The notes under the pieces are model-generated. The model saw nothing but the letters and a program-made list of their open reading frames with translations. It was not told the DNA's origin and ran no database searches. From Pseudooceanicola sp050897975 (GTDB lineage: Bacteria; Pseudomonadota; Alphaproteobacteria; Rhodobacterales; Rhodobacteraceae): a stretch of 64,000 nucleotides of DNA. The position numbers and the translations under genes are program-made. Of the stretch, positions 1 to 8,987 are shown one piece after another; the stretch's first letter is position 1; each line of letters opens with the position of its first letter. The stretch covers positions 310,001 to 374,000 of the forward strand of contig NZ_JBPAXY010000001.1 of assembly GCF_050897975.1 (NCBI RefSeq), written 5' to 3'.

Positions 1-1142
1 CCCAGGGCCAGCACCTGCATGGCGTCGGCCAGCTGGAAGACGGCCGCCGCGAACAGCAGGCTCTTGCCCACGGCCAGGATATCCTCGCGCGCCGGATCCT
101 CGGGCGACAGGAAGGCCGCGATCATCGCCTCGGGGATCATCAGGAAGGCCATCAGCGACAGCCCCACGATGGCCAGCGCCAGCACCAGCGCCACATGGGC
201 GCCGCGCCGGAAGGCCAGCATGTCGCCCTGCCCATGGGCCCGGCCCGCGCGGATCGTCACCGCCTGGCTGAGGCCCAGATGCACCATGAAGATCATAGAG
301 GTGATCTGGATGGCGATCCCATGGGCCACCAGCGGCAGTTCCCCCAGCCAGCCCATCAGCACCGAGGAAGCGGCGAACAAGCCGACCTCGGCCACCAGGG
401 TCAGCCCGATGGGCCAGCCCAGGCGGAAGACCCGGGCCAGGATCTCGCCATCGCTTTTCCACAGCCGCTGGAACAGGGACTGCTCGGGCAGGGTGCGCTG
501 GATGTAGATCACCAGATAGATCACCGTGGCGAAATGCATCAGCAGCGACGACAGGGCAGCGCCGCGAATGCCCAGCTCGGGGAAACCCCAGGCGCCGAAG
601 ATCAGGGCGTAGTTGGCGATGGCATTGATCCCCACGGCGACCAGCATCACCACCAGAACCACATTGGTGCGCCCCAGGGCGGCCAGATAGCTTTTCAGCA
701 CCATGGCGCCCAGGGCGGGGAAGATGCCCCAGGCCAGGATGTCCAGATAGTCGCCCGCCAGGGCCGACAGGGCCGGCGTCTGGCCCAGGGCCAGAAAGAT
801 CCGCTCTGCCGACAGCAGGATCGGCAGGATCACCACCCCGGCCAGGGCCGACAGCCACAGGGTCATCCGGGTCAGCCGCCGCGCCTGGGTGGTGTCGCCC
901 TGCCCCTCGGCCGCCGCCACCAGCGGCGACAGGGCGGCGGAAAAGCCGCTGCCCGCCAGAAACAGCACCGTAAACAGCGCCATGGCCAGGGTCTCGGCGG
1001 CCAGGGTGGTGGGATCGTACCAGCCCAGCATGGCCGCATCGACCAGCGACAGCGACATCTGCGCCAGCTGGCTGCCCGCCAGCGGCAGACCCAGGATCAG
1101 GATCGCCCGCAGGTGCCCGCCATATGTCATCGGAGTGTTCAT
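1..1142 (-). CDS. MATE family multidrug efflux transporter (3' part cut by window edge)
   Basis: Inner-membrane antiporter of the MATE/NorM family, which exports cationic drugs or metabolites in exchange for Na+ or H+. About 380 residues are visible, starting MNTPMTYGG, with a continuous series of hydrophobic segments separated by short charged loops (PLAGSQLAQMSLSLVDAAML near the N-terminus is typical of the first MatE repeat; GWPIGLTLVAEVGLFAASS opens the second). Full-length members have about 440-460 residues, so the C-terminal part lies beyond position 1. The ATG at 1142 is preceded on the minus strand by a GGGGAAAGA-type ribosome binding site. It is read in the same direction as the flavoprotein at 1341-1919 but separated from it by a 198-nt gap with a hairpin. 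Substrate cannot be inferred. Confidence 0.9.
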   Translation of the reverse strand, partial: MNTPMTYGGHLRAILILGLPLAGSQLAQMSLSLVDAAMLGWYDPTTLAAETLAMALFTVLFLAGSGFSAALSPLVAAAEGQGDTTQARRLTRMTLWLSALAGVVILPILLSAERIFLALGQTPALSALAGDYLDILAWGIFPALGAMVLKSYLAALGRTNVVLVVMLVAVGINAIANYALIFGAWGFPELGIRGAALSSLLMHFATVIYLVIYIQRTLPEQSLFQRLWKSDGEILARVFRLGWPIGLTLVAEVGLFAASSVLMGWLGELPLVAHGIAIQITSMIFMVHLGLSQAVTIRAGRAHGQGDMLAFRRGAHVALVLALAIVGLSLMAFLMIPEAMIAAFLSPEDPAREDILAVGKSLLFAAAVFQLADAMQVLAL

Positions 1143-1260
1143 TCTTTCCCCTTAGGCCGGGCATGGGCGCGCGGCAAGGGCGCCTGTTCAGGGGGGCGGG
1201 ACCGCGCAGGCGCGGACCAGAGGGGCCGCAGCCCGGGTCAGAGCCCGGGTCAAAGACGAG

Positions 1261-1289
1261 GCCGCCCGCCCCGGCAGGGGACGGGCGGC
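1261..1289. terminator. GC-rich hairpin between FMN reductase and MATE genes
   Basis: GCCGCCCG at 1261-1268 pairs with CGGGCGGC at 1282-1289, with an inner CCCC/GGGG extension. It lies just downstream of the minus-strand flavoprotein gene, but has no clear T-run, so it may be a weak terminator or only a stabilising 3' hairpin. Confidence 0.4.
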
Positions 1290-1340
1290 ACCAAGGTTGC
1301 GGCAGGGTTCCCGCCGCAGGGCAGCAAGCGGGGCCGGGCC

Positions 1341-1919
1341 TCAGGCGCTGTGCAGCGGCTTCAGCGCCTGGCCCCATTTGACCAGCTCGTCGAAGAGGCC
1401 CTGAAGGCCGTCCTTCATCGGGTCATTGGCCTTCACCGTGCCGTCTTCCAGCAGCGGGAAGACCATCGGGATGGGCACCACGTTGGGCAGCGGCATGGCG
1501 CCCTTGTTCGAGATCAGCGTGCGCAGCTCTTGGGCCGAGCGCAGGCCGCCCGAGATGCCGCCATAGGACACCAGGCCGACGGGCTTGTATTTCCACTCGA
1601 CCGCGATGACCTGAAGCGCGTTGACCAGGGTGGCAGGGGCGAAGAAATCGTATTCCGGGGTCACGAGGATCACCGCGTCGGCATCGCCGATCACGGCGGA
1701 CCATTTCTTGGTCGACTCGTTTTCGTACTTCTGCATCGCCGGGTGGTTCGGCTCGTCCAGCAGGGGCAGGCCGATCTCGGCCAGGTCGACCAGTTCCACC
1801 TCGAAGCCGCCGTGGTCGCGGGCGCCGCTGTTCACCCAGTTGGCCACGCTGGGGCCGACGCGGCCCGGGCGGGTCGAGCCGATGATGACTTTCAGTTTCA
1901 GTTTGCTTTCCGTGCTCAT
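1341..1919 (-). CDS. NADPH-dependent FMN reductase family protein
   Basis: Flavodoxin-like NAD(P)H-dependent oxidoreductase of about 192 residues. The FMN-phosphate loop GSTRPGR is at residues 14-20, followed by VTPEYDFFAPATL and YGGISGGLRSAQELR, which match the flavin-contact loops of the SsuE/ArsH/chromate-reductase group. The physiological electron acceptor (quinones, chromate, azo compounds or free FMN) cannot be told from sequence. Start chosen at 1919 (MSTESK) because GAAAGGA lies at good spacing there; a start six codons upstream is possible but has no better site. Separated by only 24 nt from the upstream hemerythrin-domain gene on the same strand, so the two are probably co-transcribed, which would fit a redox-stress role (inference). 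Confidence 0.88.
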   Translation of the reverse strand: MSTESKLKLKVIIGSTRPGRVGPSVANWVNSGARDHGGFEVELVDLAEIGLPLLDEPNHPAMQKYENESTKKWSAVIGDADAVILVTPEYDFFAPATLVNALQVIAVEWKYKPVGLVSYGGISGGLRSAQELRTLISNKGAMPLPNVVPIPMVFPLLEDGTVKANDPMKDGLQGLFDELVKWGQALKPLHSA

Positions 1920-1943
1920 GACTTGTCCTTTCGTCACAAAATT

Positions 1944-2519
1944 TCAGACCCCGCCATAGAAGCCAAGCGCCTCGCGCAGTTCCGTTTCCTCGTAGCCGAA
2001 ATGCGATTGCATATCGGTATACAACGCCTCGAAGGCCGCCTTCAGCGGGCCATAGGCCGCCGCCCCGGGGGCCTGCATCATTTCCTGCACCGCCAGGGCC
2101 AGGGCCTCTAGCCGGGCATGGATCACCTCGTGCTCGGCCCGCAGCTTGGCCAGGACGGGGGCAAATCCGGCCCCCGCCGCCCGGTCCAGATGCGGGAACA
2201 TATGCGCCTCTTCGATGTCGTGATGGGCCATCACATGGGCGCAGTGCTGACCGCAGAGCGCGCCGAAGAGGCGCAGGTTGCGCAGCATCGGCATCTCGTC
2301 CAGCCGGGCCGCCAGCGCCCGGGCGCCATCGCGCGCCGCCGCTGCCGTCTCGGCCGCCTCGATCTGATCGACCAGCTGACGGGTCTGCGCCATCTCGCGC
2401 AGGTACATCGCGTGGATCAGCGCCAGCCGCCCGCCCTGCCGCCGTTGCGCCTCGGTCGCCCCCTCGATCCGGGGGGCGGCGGGGCGGGCGGCTTCGTTCA
2501 GGCTCAGATCTGCGGTCAT
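1944..2519 (-). CDS. Hemerythrin HHE cation-binding domain protein
   Basis: About 191 residues. An alpha-helical protein with repeated His/Glu pairs expected for a di-iron four-helix bundle: HVMAHHDIEEAHMFPHL, LRAEHEVIHARLEAL and MQSHFGYEETELREAL. Such proteins bind O2 or help repair/sense iron-oxygen or nitrosative damage. The start at 2519 (MTADLSLNEA) is fixed by an AAAGGAG site 6-7 nt upstream; a longer open frame to 2669 overlaps the parE promoter region and is not needed. It is divergent from parE and lies just upstream of the FMN reductase at 1341-1919, so a shared flavin/di-iron redox function is possible but not shown. Confidence 0.85.
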   Translation of the reverse strand: MTADLSLNEAARPAAPRIEGATEAQRRQGGRLALIHAMYLREMAQTRQLVDQIEAAETAAAARDGARALAARLDEMPMLRNLRLFGALCGQHCAHVMAHHDIEEAHMFPHLDRAAGAGFAPVLAKLRAEHEVIHARLEALALAVQEMMQAPGAAAYGPLKAAFEALYTDMQSHFGYEETELREALGFYGGV

Positions 2520-2690
2520 CCGGGGCTCCTTTCGCCTCAACCTAAACCGCCTTGCCGCTGCGGCAATCCGCAACCCGCGCAGGGACATCTGCCCGCCTGC
2601 GCACAATCGCGCCCAAGGCCTTTTCCCGCCCGGCCCGCGCTGCCATAATGCCGCGACCCAGATCACCAATAAGAGCAGCCGGGACCATCC

Positions 2691-4649
2691 ATGTCAGACG
2701 ACCTTCTGAACGGCGCAGCGCCGCAGACCTACGACGCCTCCTCGATCGAGGTGCTGGAAGGGCTGGAACCTGTCCGCAAGCGCCCCGGCATGTATATCGG
2801 CGGCACGGATGAACGCGCCTTGCACCACATGGTGGCGGAAATCCTCGACAACTCGATGGACGAGGCGGTGGCGGGCCATGCCAACCGCATCGAGGTCGAG
2901 CTGCTGGAAGATTATTCGGTGATGATCCGCGACAATGGCCGCGGGATGCCCTTTGACCCGCACCCGAAATTCCCCGGCAAATCCGCGCTGGAGGTGATCC
3001 TGTGCACCCTGCACGCGGGCGGCAAGTTCTCGGGCAAGGCCTATGAGACCTCGGGCGGCCTGCACGGGGTGGGTGCCTCGGTGGTCAACGCCCTGTCGGA
3101 TTCCATGGTCGTGCAGGTGGCCCGCGACCGCAAGCTGGTGGAACAGCGGTTTTCGCGCGGCATTCCCCTTGGCCCGGTCGAGGAAATCGGCGCCGCCCCC
3201 AACCGGCGCGGCACCACCACCACCTTCCACGCCGACCCCGAGATCTTCGGCAGCCACCGGTTCAAGCCCGCGCGCCTGTTCAAGTCGATCCGGTCCAAGG
3301 CCTATCTGTTCTCGGGCGTCGAGATCCGCTGGAAATCCGCCATCGACGACGGGGTCACCCCGACCGAGGCCACCTTCCACTTTCCCGGCGGCCTGTCGGA
3401 CTATCTGAAGGAAACCCTGGAAGGCAGCTCGACCTATGCCGATCAGCCCTTCGGCGGCCGCGTCGATTTCCAGGAACGCTTTGGCGAGGCGGGGCGCGTG
3501 GAATGGGCGATCAACTGGACCCCCTCGCGCGACGGTTTCATCCAGAGCTACTGTAACACCGTCCCCACGCCCGAGGGCGGCACCCACGAGGCCGGGTTCT
3601 GGGCCGCCATCCTGAAGGGCATCCGCGCCTATGGCGAGCTGGTGAACAACAAGAAGGCCGCGCAGATCACCCGCGACGACCTAGTCACCGGGGGCTGCGC
3701 GCTGGTGTCGTGCTTCATCCGTGAACCCGAGTTCGTCGGCCAGACCAAGGACCGCCTGGCCACCACCGCCGCGCAAAAGCTGGTGGAAAACGCCGTGCGC
3801 GACCATTTCGACAACTGGCTGGCCTCTGACAGCAAATCGGCGGGCGCCATCCTCGACTTCCTGGTGCTGCGCGCCGAGGAACGCCTGCGCCGCCGCCAAG
3901 AGAAAGAGACACAGCGCAAATCGGCCACCAAGCGGCTGCGCCTGCCGGGCAAGCTGGCCGATTGTTCCAACAGCACCCGCGAGGGCACCGAGCTTTTCCT
4001 GGTCGAGGGCGATTCCGCAGGCGGCTCCGCCAAGATGGCCCGCAACCGCAAGACCCAGGCCCTGCTGCCCCTGCGCGGCAAGATCCTGAACGTGCTGGGC
4101 GCGGCCTCCAACAAGATCGGCGCCAACCAGGAGATCGCCGACATGTGCCAGGCCCTGGGTGTGGGTCTGGGCACCAAGTTCAACATCGACGATCTGCGCT
4201 ATGACAAGATCATCATCATGACCGATGCGGATGTCGACGGCGCCCATATCGCCTCGCTGCTGATGACCTTCTTCTTCACCCAGATGCGGCCGATGATCGA
4301 CCACGGCCACCTCTACCTCGCCTGCCCGCCGCTGTTCCGCCTGACCCAAGGGGCGATCCACGTCTACGCCCAGGACGAGGCGGAACGGGATATGTGGCTG
4401 GAAAAGGGCCTGGGCGGGCGCGGCAAGATCGACGTCTCGCGCTTCAAGGGTCTGGGCGAGATGGACGCCAAGGATCTGAAGGAAACGACGATGGACCCCA
4501 AGTCGCGCAAGCTGATCCGGGTGACCATCGACGAGGACGAACCGGGCGAGACCGGCGACCTGGTGGAACGCCTGATGGGCAAGAAGCCCGAACTGCGCTT
4601 CCAGTACATCCAGGAGAACGCAAGGTTCGTGGAAGAGCTGGATGTGTGA
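2691..4649 (+). CDS. parE: DNA topoisomerase IV subunit B
   Basis: Type IIA topoisomerase ATPase subunit; with ParC it decatenates daughter chromosomes. The 652-residue length is normal for ParE and shorter than the 800-residue GyrB of proteobacteria. GHKL ATPase motifs are present (ILDNSMDEA near residue 51, DNGRGMPFD near 82, GGLHGVGASVVNAL near 121). The TOPRIM domain shows EGDSAGGSAK (about 438-447) and TDADVDGAHI (about 511-520), with the metal-binding DxD. The C-terminal LGEMDAKDLKETTMDP block is the usual ParE/GyrB tail. ParC is not in the window. The gene is divergent from the hemerythrin gene, and its last codons overlap the start of the next open frame. Confidence 0.97.
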   Translation: MSDDLLNGAAPQTYDASSIEVLEGLEPVRKRPGMYIGGTDERALHHMVAEILDNSMDEAVAGHANRIEVELLEDYSVMIRDNGRGMPFDPHPKFPGKSALEVILCTLHAGGKFSGKAYETSGGLHGVGASVVNALSDSMVVQVARDRKLVEQRFSRGIPLGPVEEIGAAPNRRGTTTTFHADPEIFGSHRFKPARLFKSIRSKAYLFSGVEIRWKSAIDDGVTPTEATFHFPGGLSDYLKETLEGSSTYADQPFGGRVDFQERFGEAGRVEWAINWTPSRDGFIQSYCNTVPTPEGGTHEAGFWAAILKGIRAYGELVNNKKAAQITRDDLVTGGCALVSCFIREPEFVGQTKDRLATTAAQKLVENAVRDHFDNWLASDSKSAGAILDFLVLRAEERLRRRQEKETQRKSATKRLRLPGKLADCSNSTREGTELFLVEGDSAGGSAKMARNRKTQALLPLRGKILNVLGAASNKIGANQEIADMCQALGVGLGTKFNIDDLRYDKIIIMTDADVDGAHIASLLMTFFFTQMRPMIDHGHLYLACPPLFRLTQGAIHVYAQDEAERDMWLEKGLGGRGKIDVSRFKGLGEMDAKDLKETTMDPKSRKLIRVTIDEDEPGETGDLVERLMGKKPELRFQYIQENARFVEELDV

Positions 4650-5388
4650 GGGGGAACGCCCTCCTCATCGCCTGGCGCAGACCGGGATGCGCTGGACCAA
4701 GATCTATCTGATCTGCCTGGTCGGCGGCATCCCCGTCTTCGCCTTCTTCGGACTGATCGAGATTCACCCTCTGGAATTGAATGAGGTCGGCGACTTCCTC
4801 GCCGGGGCCTTCGGCCCTCTGGCGCTGTTCTGGGTGGTGCTGGGGTTCTTCCAGCAGGGCGAGGAATTGCAAAACAGCGTCGATGCGCTGCACCTGCAAG
4901 CCAGGGAAATGCGCGCCTCGGTCGAGCAGCAGAAGGCCATGCTGGAGGTGACCCGGGAGGCGATCGAGCATGAGAAGGTGAAGCTAGAAGACGAACGAGT
5001 TCGCCTCGACGAGGCATCCAAGCCGCTATTCAGCGTCAGCTTCGAAAAGCCTAAAGCGACTGGTTTGCCAAACCTAGGTGTGCAAGCCTACGTGAGCCTT
5101 GGCCGCCTCCAGATACACAATGCTGGTGGCCCAGTTACTTTGGTAAACCTCTCACTTGAAACAGAACACTCTCGTGTAGCCTATTTCACTTTGAATGCGA
5201 TCGGTTCCGGTAGCACGGCAACCAGGGACTTCGGAGACCAGAACGTACGAGGTAACCATCTGCGACTTGCAATCGAATATACGCGCGGCAACGGACAGCG
5301 AGAACGGCAAGTTTTTCAAACGACATCAGTGTTCGGAATTAGCGATGGGTACTCTTTCTCTAAAACTGGCGAAACGCAGCGTATTTGA
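4642..5388 (+). CDS. Hypothetical two-helix membrane protein with coiled coil and C-terminal beta domain
   Basis: Not a family I recognise. From the N-terminus: two hydrophobic helices (about residues 20-38 and 48-68, the second ending GFFQQGEELQ), a long charged heptad-like region (about 72-128, rich in E, K, Q and R, likely a cytoplasmic coiled coil), then an approximately 115-residue domain with alternating hydrophobic residues suggesting beta structure (SVSFEK, LGRLQIHNAGGPVTLVNLSL). The first ATG overlaps the parE stop codon by 8 nt; an internal ATG at 4687 would give 233 residues. The 5' half has the local GC-rich codon pattern, but from about 4980 onward the DNA becomes much less GC-rich and uses codons rare in its neighbours (cta, aga, aat), suggesting a horizontally acquired 3' portion or module. 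Confidence 0.7.
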   Translation: MCEGERPPHRLAQTGMRWTKIYLICLVGGIPVFAFFGLIEIHPLELNEVGDFLAGAFGPLALFWVVLGFFQQGEELQNSVDALHLQAREMRASVEQQKAMLEVTREAIEHEKVKLEDERVRLDEASKPLFSVSFEKPKATGLPNLGVQAYVSLGRLQIHNAGGPVTLVNLSLETEHSRVAYFTLNAIGSGSTATRDFGDQNVRGNHLRLAIEYTRGNGQRERQVFQTTSVFGISDGYSFSKTGETQRI

Positions 5389-5516
5389 CGCTCACTCCCT
5401 TCCCTTGGCGCCCGGAACCAAATGAACGGCACCTTCCCGCCCATCCCCTGCCCCCGCAGAAACCTCCCCCTCCCCTCATGCGTTGTCCCCCCAACCTGCT
5501 GCGAAAGGAGACAGCC

Positions 5517-5882
5517 ATGAAACGTACCGTTCTCGCCACGCTCACCGCCCTGACCGCCCTGACGGGCGCCGCCTATGCCAACCCGGGCAACGGGAATGGC
5601 AACGGCTGGGGTGGCGGCAACATCCCCCCCGGCCAGGCCAAGAAGCTGTTCCACCAGCAGGGCGACCGCAGCGTCATCATCGACCAGACCCGCCACGTCT
5701 ACCGCCTGGGCGACCGCCTGCCCGACGGCTATGTGGTGATCCGCGACTATGACCGCTACGGGCTGCAATACCCCGGCGATGGCTATCGCTACGTCCGCTA
5801 CGACAACGAGGTCTACCGCATCGCCCGCGACACGGCGACGGTGGCCGCCGCCCTGGGCATCGTGTCGGACCTGCTGAACTGA
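5517..5882 (+). CDS. RcnB/CigR-like small exported protein
   Basis: About 121 residues beginning MKRTVLATLTALTALTG with a clear Sec signal peptide (cleavage probably after AAYA). A Gly/Asn-rich linker follows (NPGNGNGNGWGGGN), then IPPGQAKKL and a Tyr/Arg-rich domain containing YRLGDRLPDGYVVI, GLQYPGDGYRYVRY and a hydrophobic end TVAAALGIVSDLL. That order resembles the periplasmic RcnB (nickel/cobalt homeostasis) and CigR families. No cluster of metal-binding Cys or His residues is visible, so metal binding is not supported. Start fixed by GAAAGGAGACAGCC directly before the ATG at 5517; the longer frame from 5385 is translation of the leader. It is followed by a strong hairpin terminator. Confidence 0.75.
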   Translation: MKRTVLATLTALTALTGAAYANPGNGNGNGWGGGNIPPGQAKKLFHQQGDRSVIIDQTRHVYRLGDRLPDGYVVIRDYDRYGLQYPGDGYRYVRYDNEVYRIARDTATVAAALGIVSDLLN

Positions 5883-5909
5883 CCCCGAGGGGCCAGGCAC
5901 AAGACGGCA

Positions 5910-5940
5910 AAAGGGGCGGCCCGGGTGGGACCGCCCCTTT
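5910..5940. terminator. Bidirectional terminator between RcnB-like gene and lolD
   Basis: AAAGGGGCGG at 5910-5919 pairs perfectly with CCGCCCCTTT at 5931-5940 around an 11-nt loop. The A-run on one side and T-run on the other allow it to end both the plus-strand gene and the converging minus-strand lol operon. Confidence 0.85.
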
Positions 5941-6004
5941 CCATTCGATAGCTGAAAAGACGCGCGCCGATGGCAGGCCGCGCGCCCCGGGTCCAGCGGC
6001 GCGG

Positions 6005-6680
<676 letters not shown>

Positions 6681-6688
<8 letters not shown>

Positions 6689-7967
6689 AGCGCAGCGCCT
6701 CCACCGGGTTCAGCCGCGCCGCGCGGCGGGCGGGAAAGATCGTGACGCCGAAGGACAGGGCCAGCGACAGCGCCACGGAAGAGATCACATCGCCCAGTTG
6801 CAGCTTGGCCGGAATGGCATAGATGCCGCGGATCGACGGATCCCAGACGCCGCCGCCCGAGAGATAGTTCACCAGGCTGAAGATCGGGTCGATATAAAGC
6901 GAGAAAAGCACCCCCAGCACCAGGCCAACGGCGGTGCCGATGAGGCCGGTGAAGGCGCCGCAGATGAAGAAGACCCGCAGCACCGCCCCCTCGGTCAGGC
7001 CCATGGTGCGCAGGATGCCGATATCGCGGCCCTTGTTCTTGACCAGCATCACCAGGCCCGAGGTGATGTTCAGCGAGGCGATCAGCACCAGAATGGACAT
7101 GATGATGAACATCACATTGTCCTCGACCGTCAGCGCGCGCAGAAAGGCGCCCGAGGCATCGCGCCAGGTCCAGATCAGCGCCCGCTCTCCGGCCGCGATA
7201 AGGACCGGAATGGCGTAGCGATCGACCCGGTCGGGGTCCTCGACCATGACCTCGATCTCATCGGCCACCCCCTCGCGGTTGAAAAAGCTCTGGGCCTCGG
7301 CGAAGGGCATGTAAAGGCGGGTGCGGTCGATGTCATAGCGCCCGGCGGTGAAGACATAGACCACCTCGTAGGTCTTGACGCGGGGGCTGGTGCCGAAGGC
7401 GGTCTTCACCCCATCGGGCGAGATCAGCTTCACCCGGTCGCCCGCCATCACCCCCAGTTCGCGTGCCACGCCGGATCCGATGGCGATCCCCTCGTCAAAG
7501 CGCGCCAGGTCGCCCTGCGCCTCCAGCGGCTCGGCGATGCGGGGGATGGCGGCCAGATCGGCGGCGCGGATGCCGAAGACCTCGACGCCCGCGTTGCGGC
7601 CATTGGCATTGGCCATCAGCTGCGACTTGATCAGCGGCGCGGCCCGGGTCACGCCCTCGACCCCCGCGATCCGTTCGGCCCGGGCGTCGTAATCGGTGAT
7701 CGCGCGGGACAGGGTGCCATTGGCCTGGGCCTCGGCAGAATTCAGCACGGTCACATGGGCATTGGCCCCCAGGATCGTGTCGACGAACTCGGCCCGGAAG
7801 CCCGCGCGCACCGACAGGGTGGCGATCAGGGCGAAGACCGCCAGCGAGATCCCCACGAGGGAGATCCAGGTCATCACCGACACGCCCCCTTCGGCGCGGC
7901 GCGCGCGCATGTAGCGCCAGGCGATCATCCATTCGTAGCGGGAAAAGGGCGGCGCGGCTCTGCTCAA
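6681..7967 (-). CDS. lolC: Lipoprotein-releasing system transmembrane protein LolC/LolE
   Basis: Inner-membrane subunit of the LolCDE-type complex, about 428 residues. Layout is that of the FtsX/MacB superfamily: one N-terminal transmembrane helix (WISLVGISLAVFALIATLSV), a large periplasmic domain of about 220 residues, then three C-terminal helices (MFIIMSILVLIASLNITS; VFFICGAFTGLIGTAVGLVL; VISSVALSLALSFGVTIF) ending with the typical RLNPVEALRYE. The start chosen is TTG at 7967 (reading LSRAAPPFSRYEWM), because GAGGAC lies about 6 nt upstream; the open frame continues to 8120 into a repeat element and that extension is not credible. Transcribed with lolD. Confidence 0.9.
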
Positions 7968-8047
7968 ATCTCTGTCCTCAAAGCTCCCGGAGCGGGTCTG
8001 GCGGAAGGTGGAGCGGCAGCCCCCCATCGTCAAGGCCCGCGCCGCGA

Positions 8048-8190
8048 TATGGCGCTTTCGCGCCATGCCTCCGGCGGGAGTATTTTTAGCCATCGAATAG
8101 AAGAAAGAACCTCTTCCCATTCGATGGCTGGAAATACTCCGGGGGGAATTGCGCCCGGCACGGGCGCAAGGGGGGCAGCGCCCCCTGCCC
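8048..8190. repeat. Intergenic repeat pair: long inverted repeat plus GC hairpins
   Basis: The arms at 8077-8098 and 8119-8140 match over 22 nt except for two positions, which would be U-G pairs in RNA. Each arm contains the core GGAGTATTT...GCCATCGAAT. On the left side is a hairpin ATGGCGC/GCGCCAT (8050-8067), and on the right TTGCGCCCG-GCA-CGGGCGCAA followed by GGGGGC/GCCCCC. Related units occur at about 15523-15690, 42445-42500, 56697-56860 and 59831-59915. It lies between the lol operon and the SseB gene. Confidence 0.8.
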
Positions 8191-8198
8191 GACCGACT

Positions 8199-8987
8199 TC
8201 AGCGCAGGATCGGCGGGCTGTCGGGGTCCGATCCGGGCGCGGCGCGGCTCAACTCCTGCGGTTCCGCCGCTTTCGGCAGGTCGAAGCGCAGGCCGACCCG
8301 CGCCAGGGCGGCCGAATGCAGCTCGGAGGCGCGGAAGAAGGCCACGTCCATCTCGCCCGCCTCGATGCCCGAGAAGGTCAGCGCCTCCGACGCGGCCTTG
8401 GCCAGGGCCCCTTCGGCACCCGGCACCGCGTCGATGAAGGCCAGCATGTGCGAGCGGCGGCCCCGGTCGTCCTCGGTGCCCGCCAGGAAGGCGCAGTCGG
8501 CCAGGCCACGGGCGGTGGCCAGTTTCGTGTCCAGCGCCGTCACCAGCGCCTCGGGCAGGCCCGCGGGCGGGTGGAAGGCCTCGATATTGGCCTCGACCTC
8601 AGACGGCGCATGGGCCACGGTCTCGGCCAGCCAGCTGACCGCCTCGGGCGGGATCAGGATGGCCGAGGGGGTTTCCAGGTTCACCGCCAGGCCCACGCCC
8701 TGCCCTGCCAGCTGATCGGCGATCACCCGGCCCGACATGGCCGCATAGGGCGAGGGCCGCCCGGTGAAGGCCGACAGCCGTTCCTCACGGTCGAAGACCA
8801 GGACGAAGTTCACATCTTCCACCGGGAACATCTCGGGCGCGGCGGTCTCGCCCTCGGCCTCGGCGCTCAGCAGCAGGAACAGCTCGGAATCCGCCAGCCG
8901 TTCGTAGAAACGCAGGCGGGCGGCATCCTCGGCGGGGGCGGCCTCCATCGCGGCATGGGCAAGATCGAGAGGGGTCGGGTCACTCAT
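8199..8987 (-). CDS. SseB family protein
   Basis: About 262 residues. The N-terminal half (LRFYERLADSELFLLL, then EMFPVEDVNFVLVFD and ERLSAFTG) matches the SseB N-terminal domain, and a C-terminal domain follows as in enterobacterial SseB. The molecular role of the family is poorly defined: enhanced serine sensitivity in E. coli, and a link to rhodanese in some genomes. It is a soluble protein without a signal peptide. Start at 8987 (MSDPTPLDLA) overlaps the stop of the uracil-DNA glycosylase gene in an ATGA arrangement, so the two are translationally coupled and belong to one operon. Functional link to DNA repair is not established. Confidence 0.82.
   Translation of the reverse strand: MSDPTPLDLAHAAMEAAPAEDAARLRFYERLADSELFLLLSAEAEGETAAPEMFPVEDVNFVLVFDREERLSAFTGRPSPYAAMSGRVIADQLAGQGVGLAVNLETPSAILIPPEAVSWLAETVAHAPSEVEANIEAFHPPAGLPEALVTALDTKLATARGLADCAFLAGTEDDRGRRSHMLAFIDAVPGAEGALAKAASEALTFSGIEAGEMDVAFFRASELHSAALARVGLRFDLPKAAEPQELSRAAPGSDPDSPPILR

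Noticed and set aside
195..2111. 638-codon plus-strand frame opposite the MATE and FMN reductase genes
   Set aside because: Gln/His/Gly-rich shadow translation; the minus strand carries well-known families.
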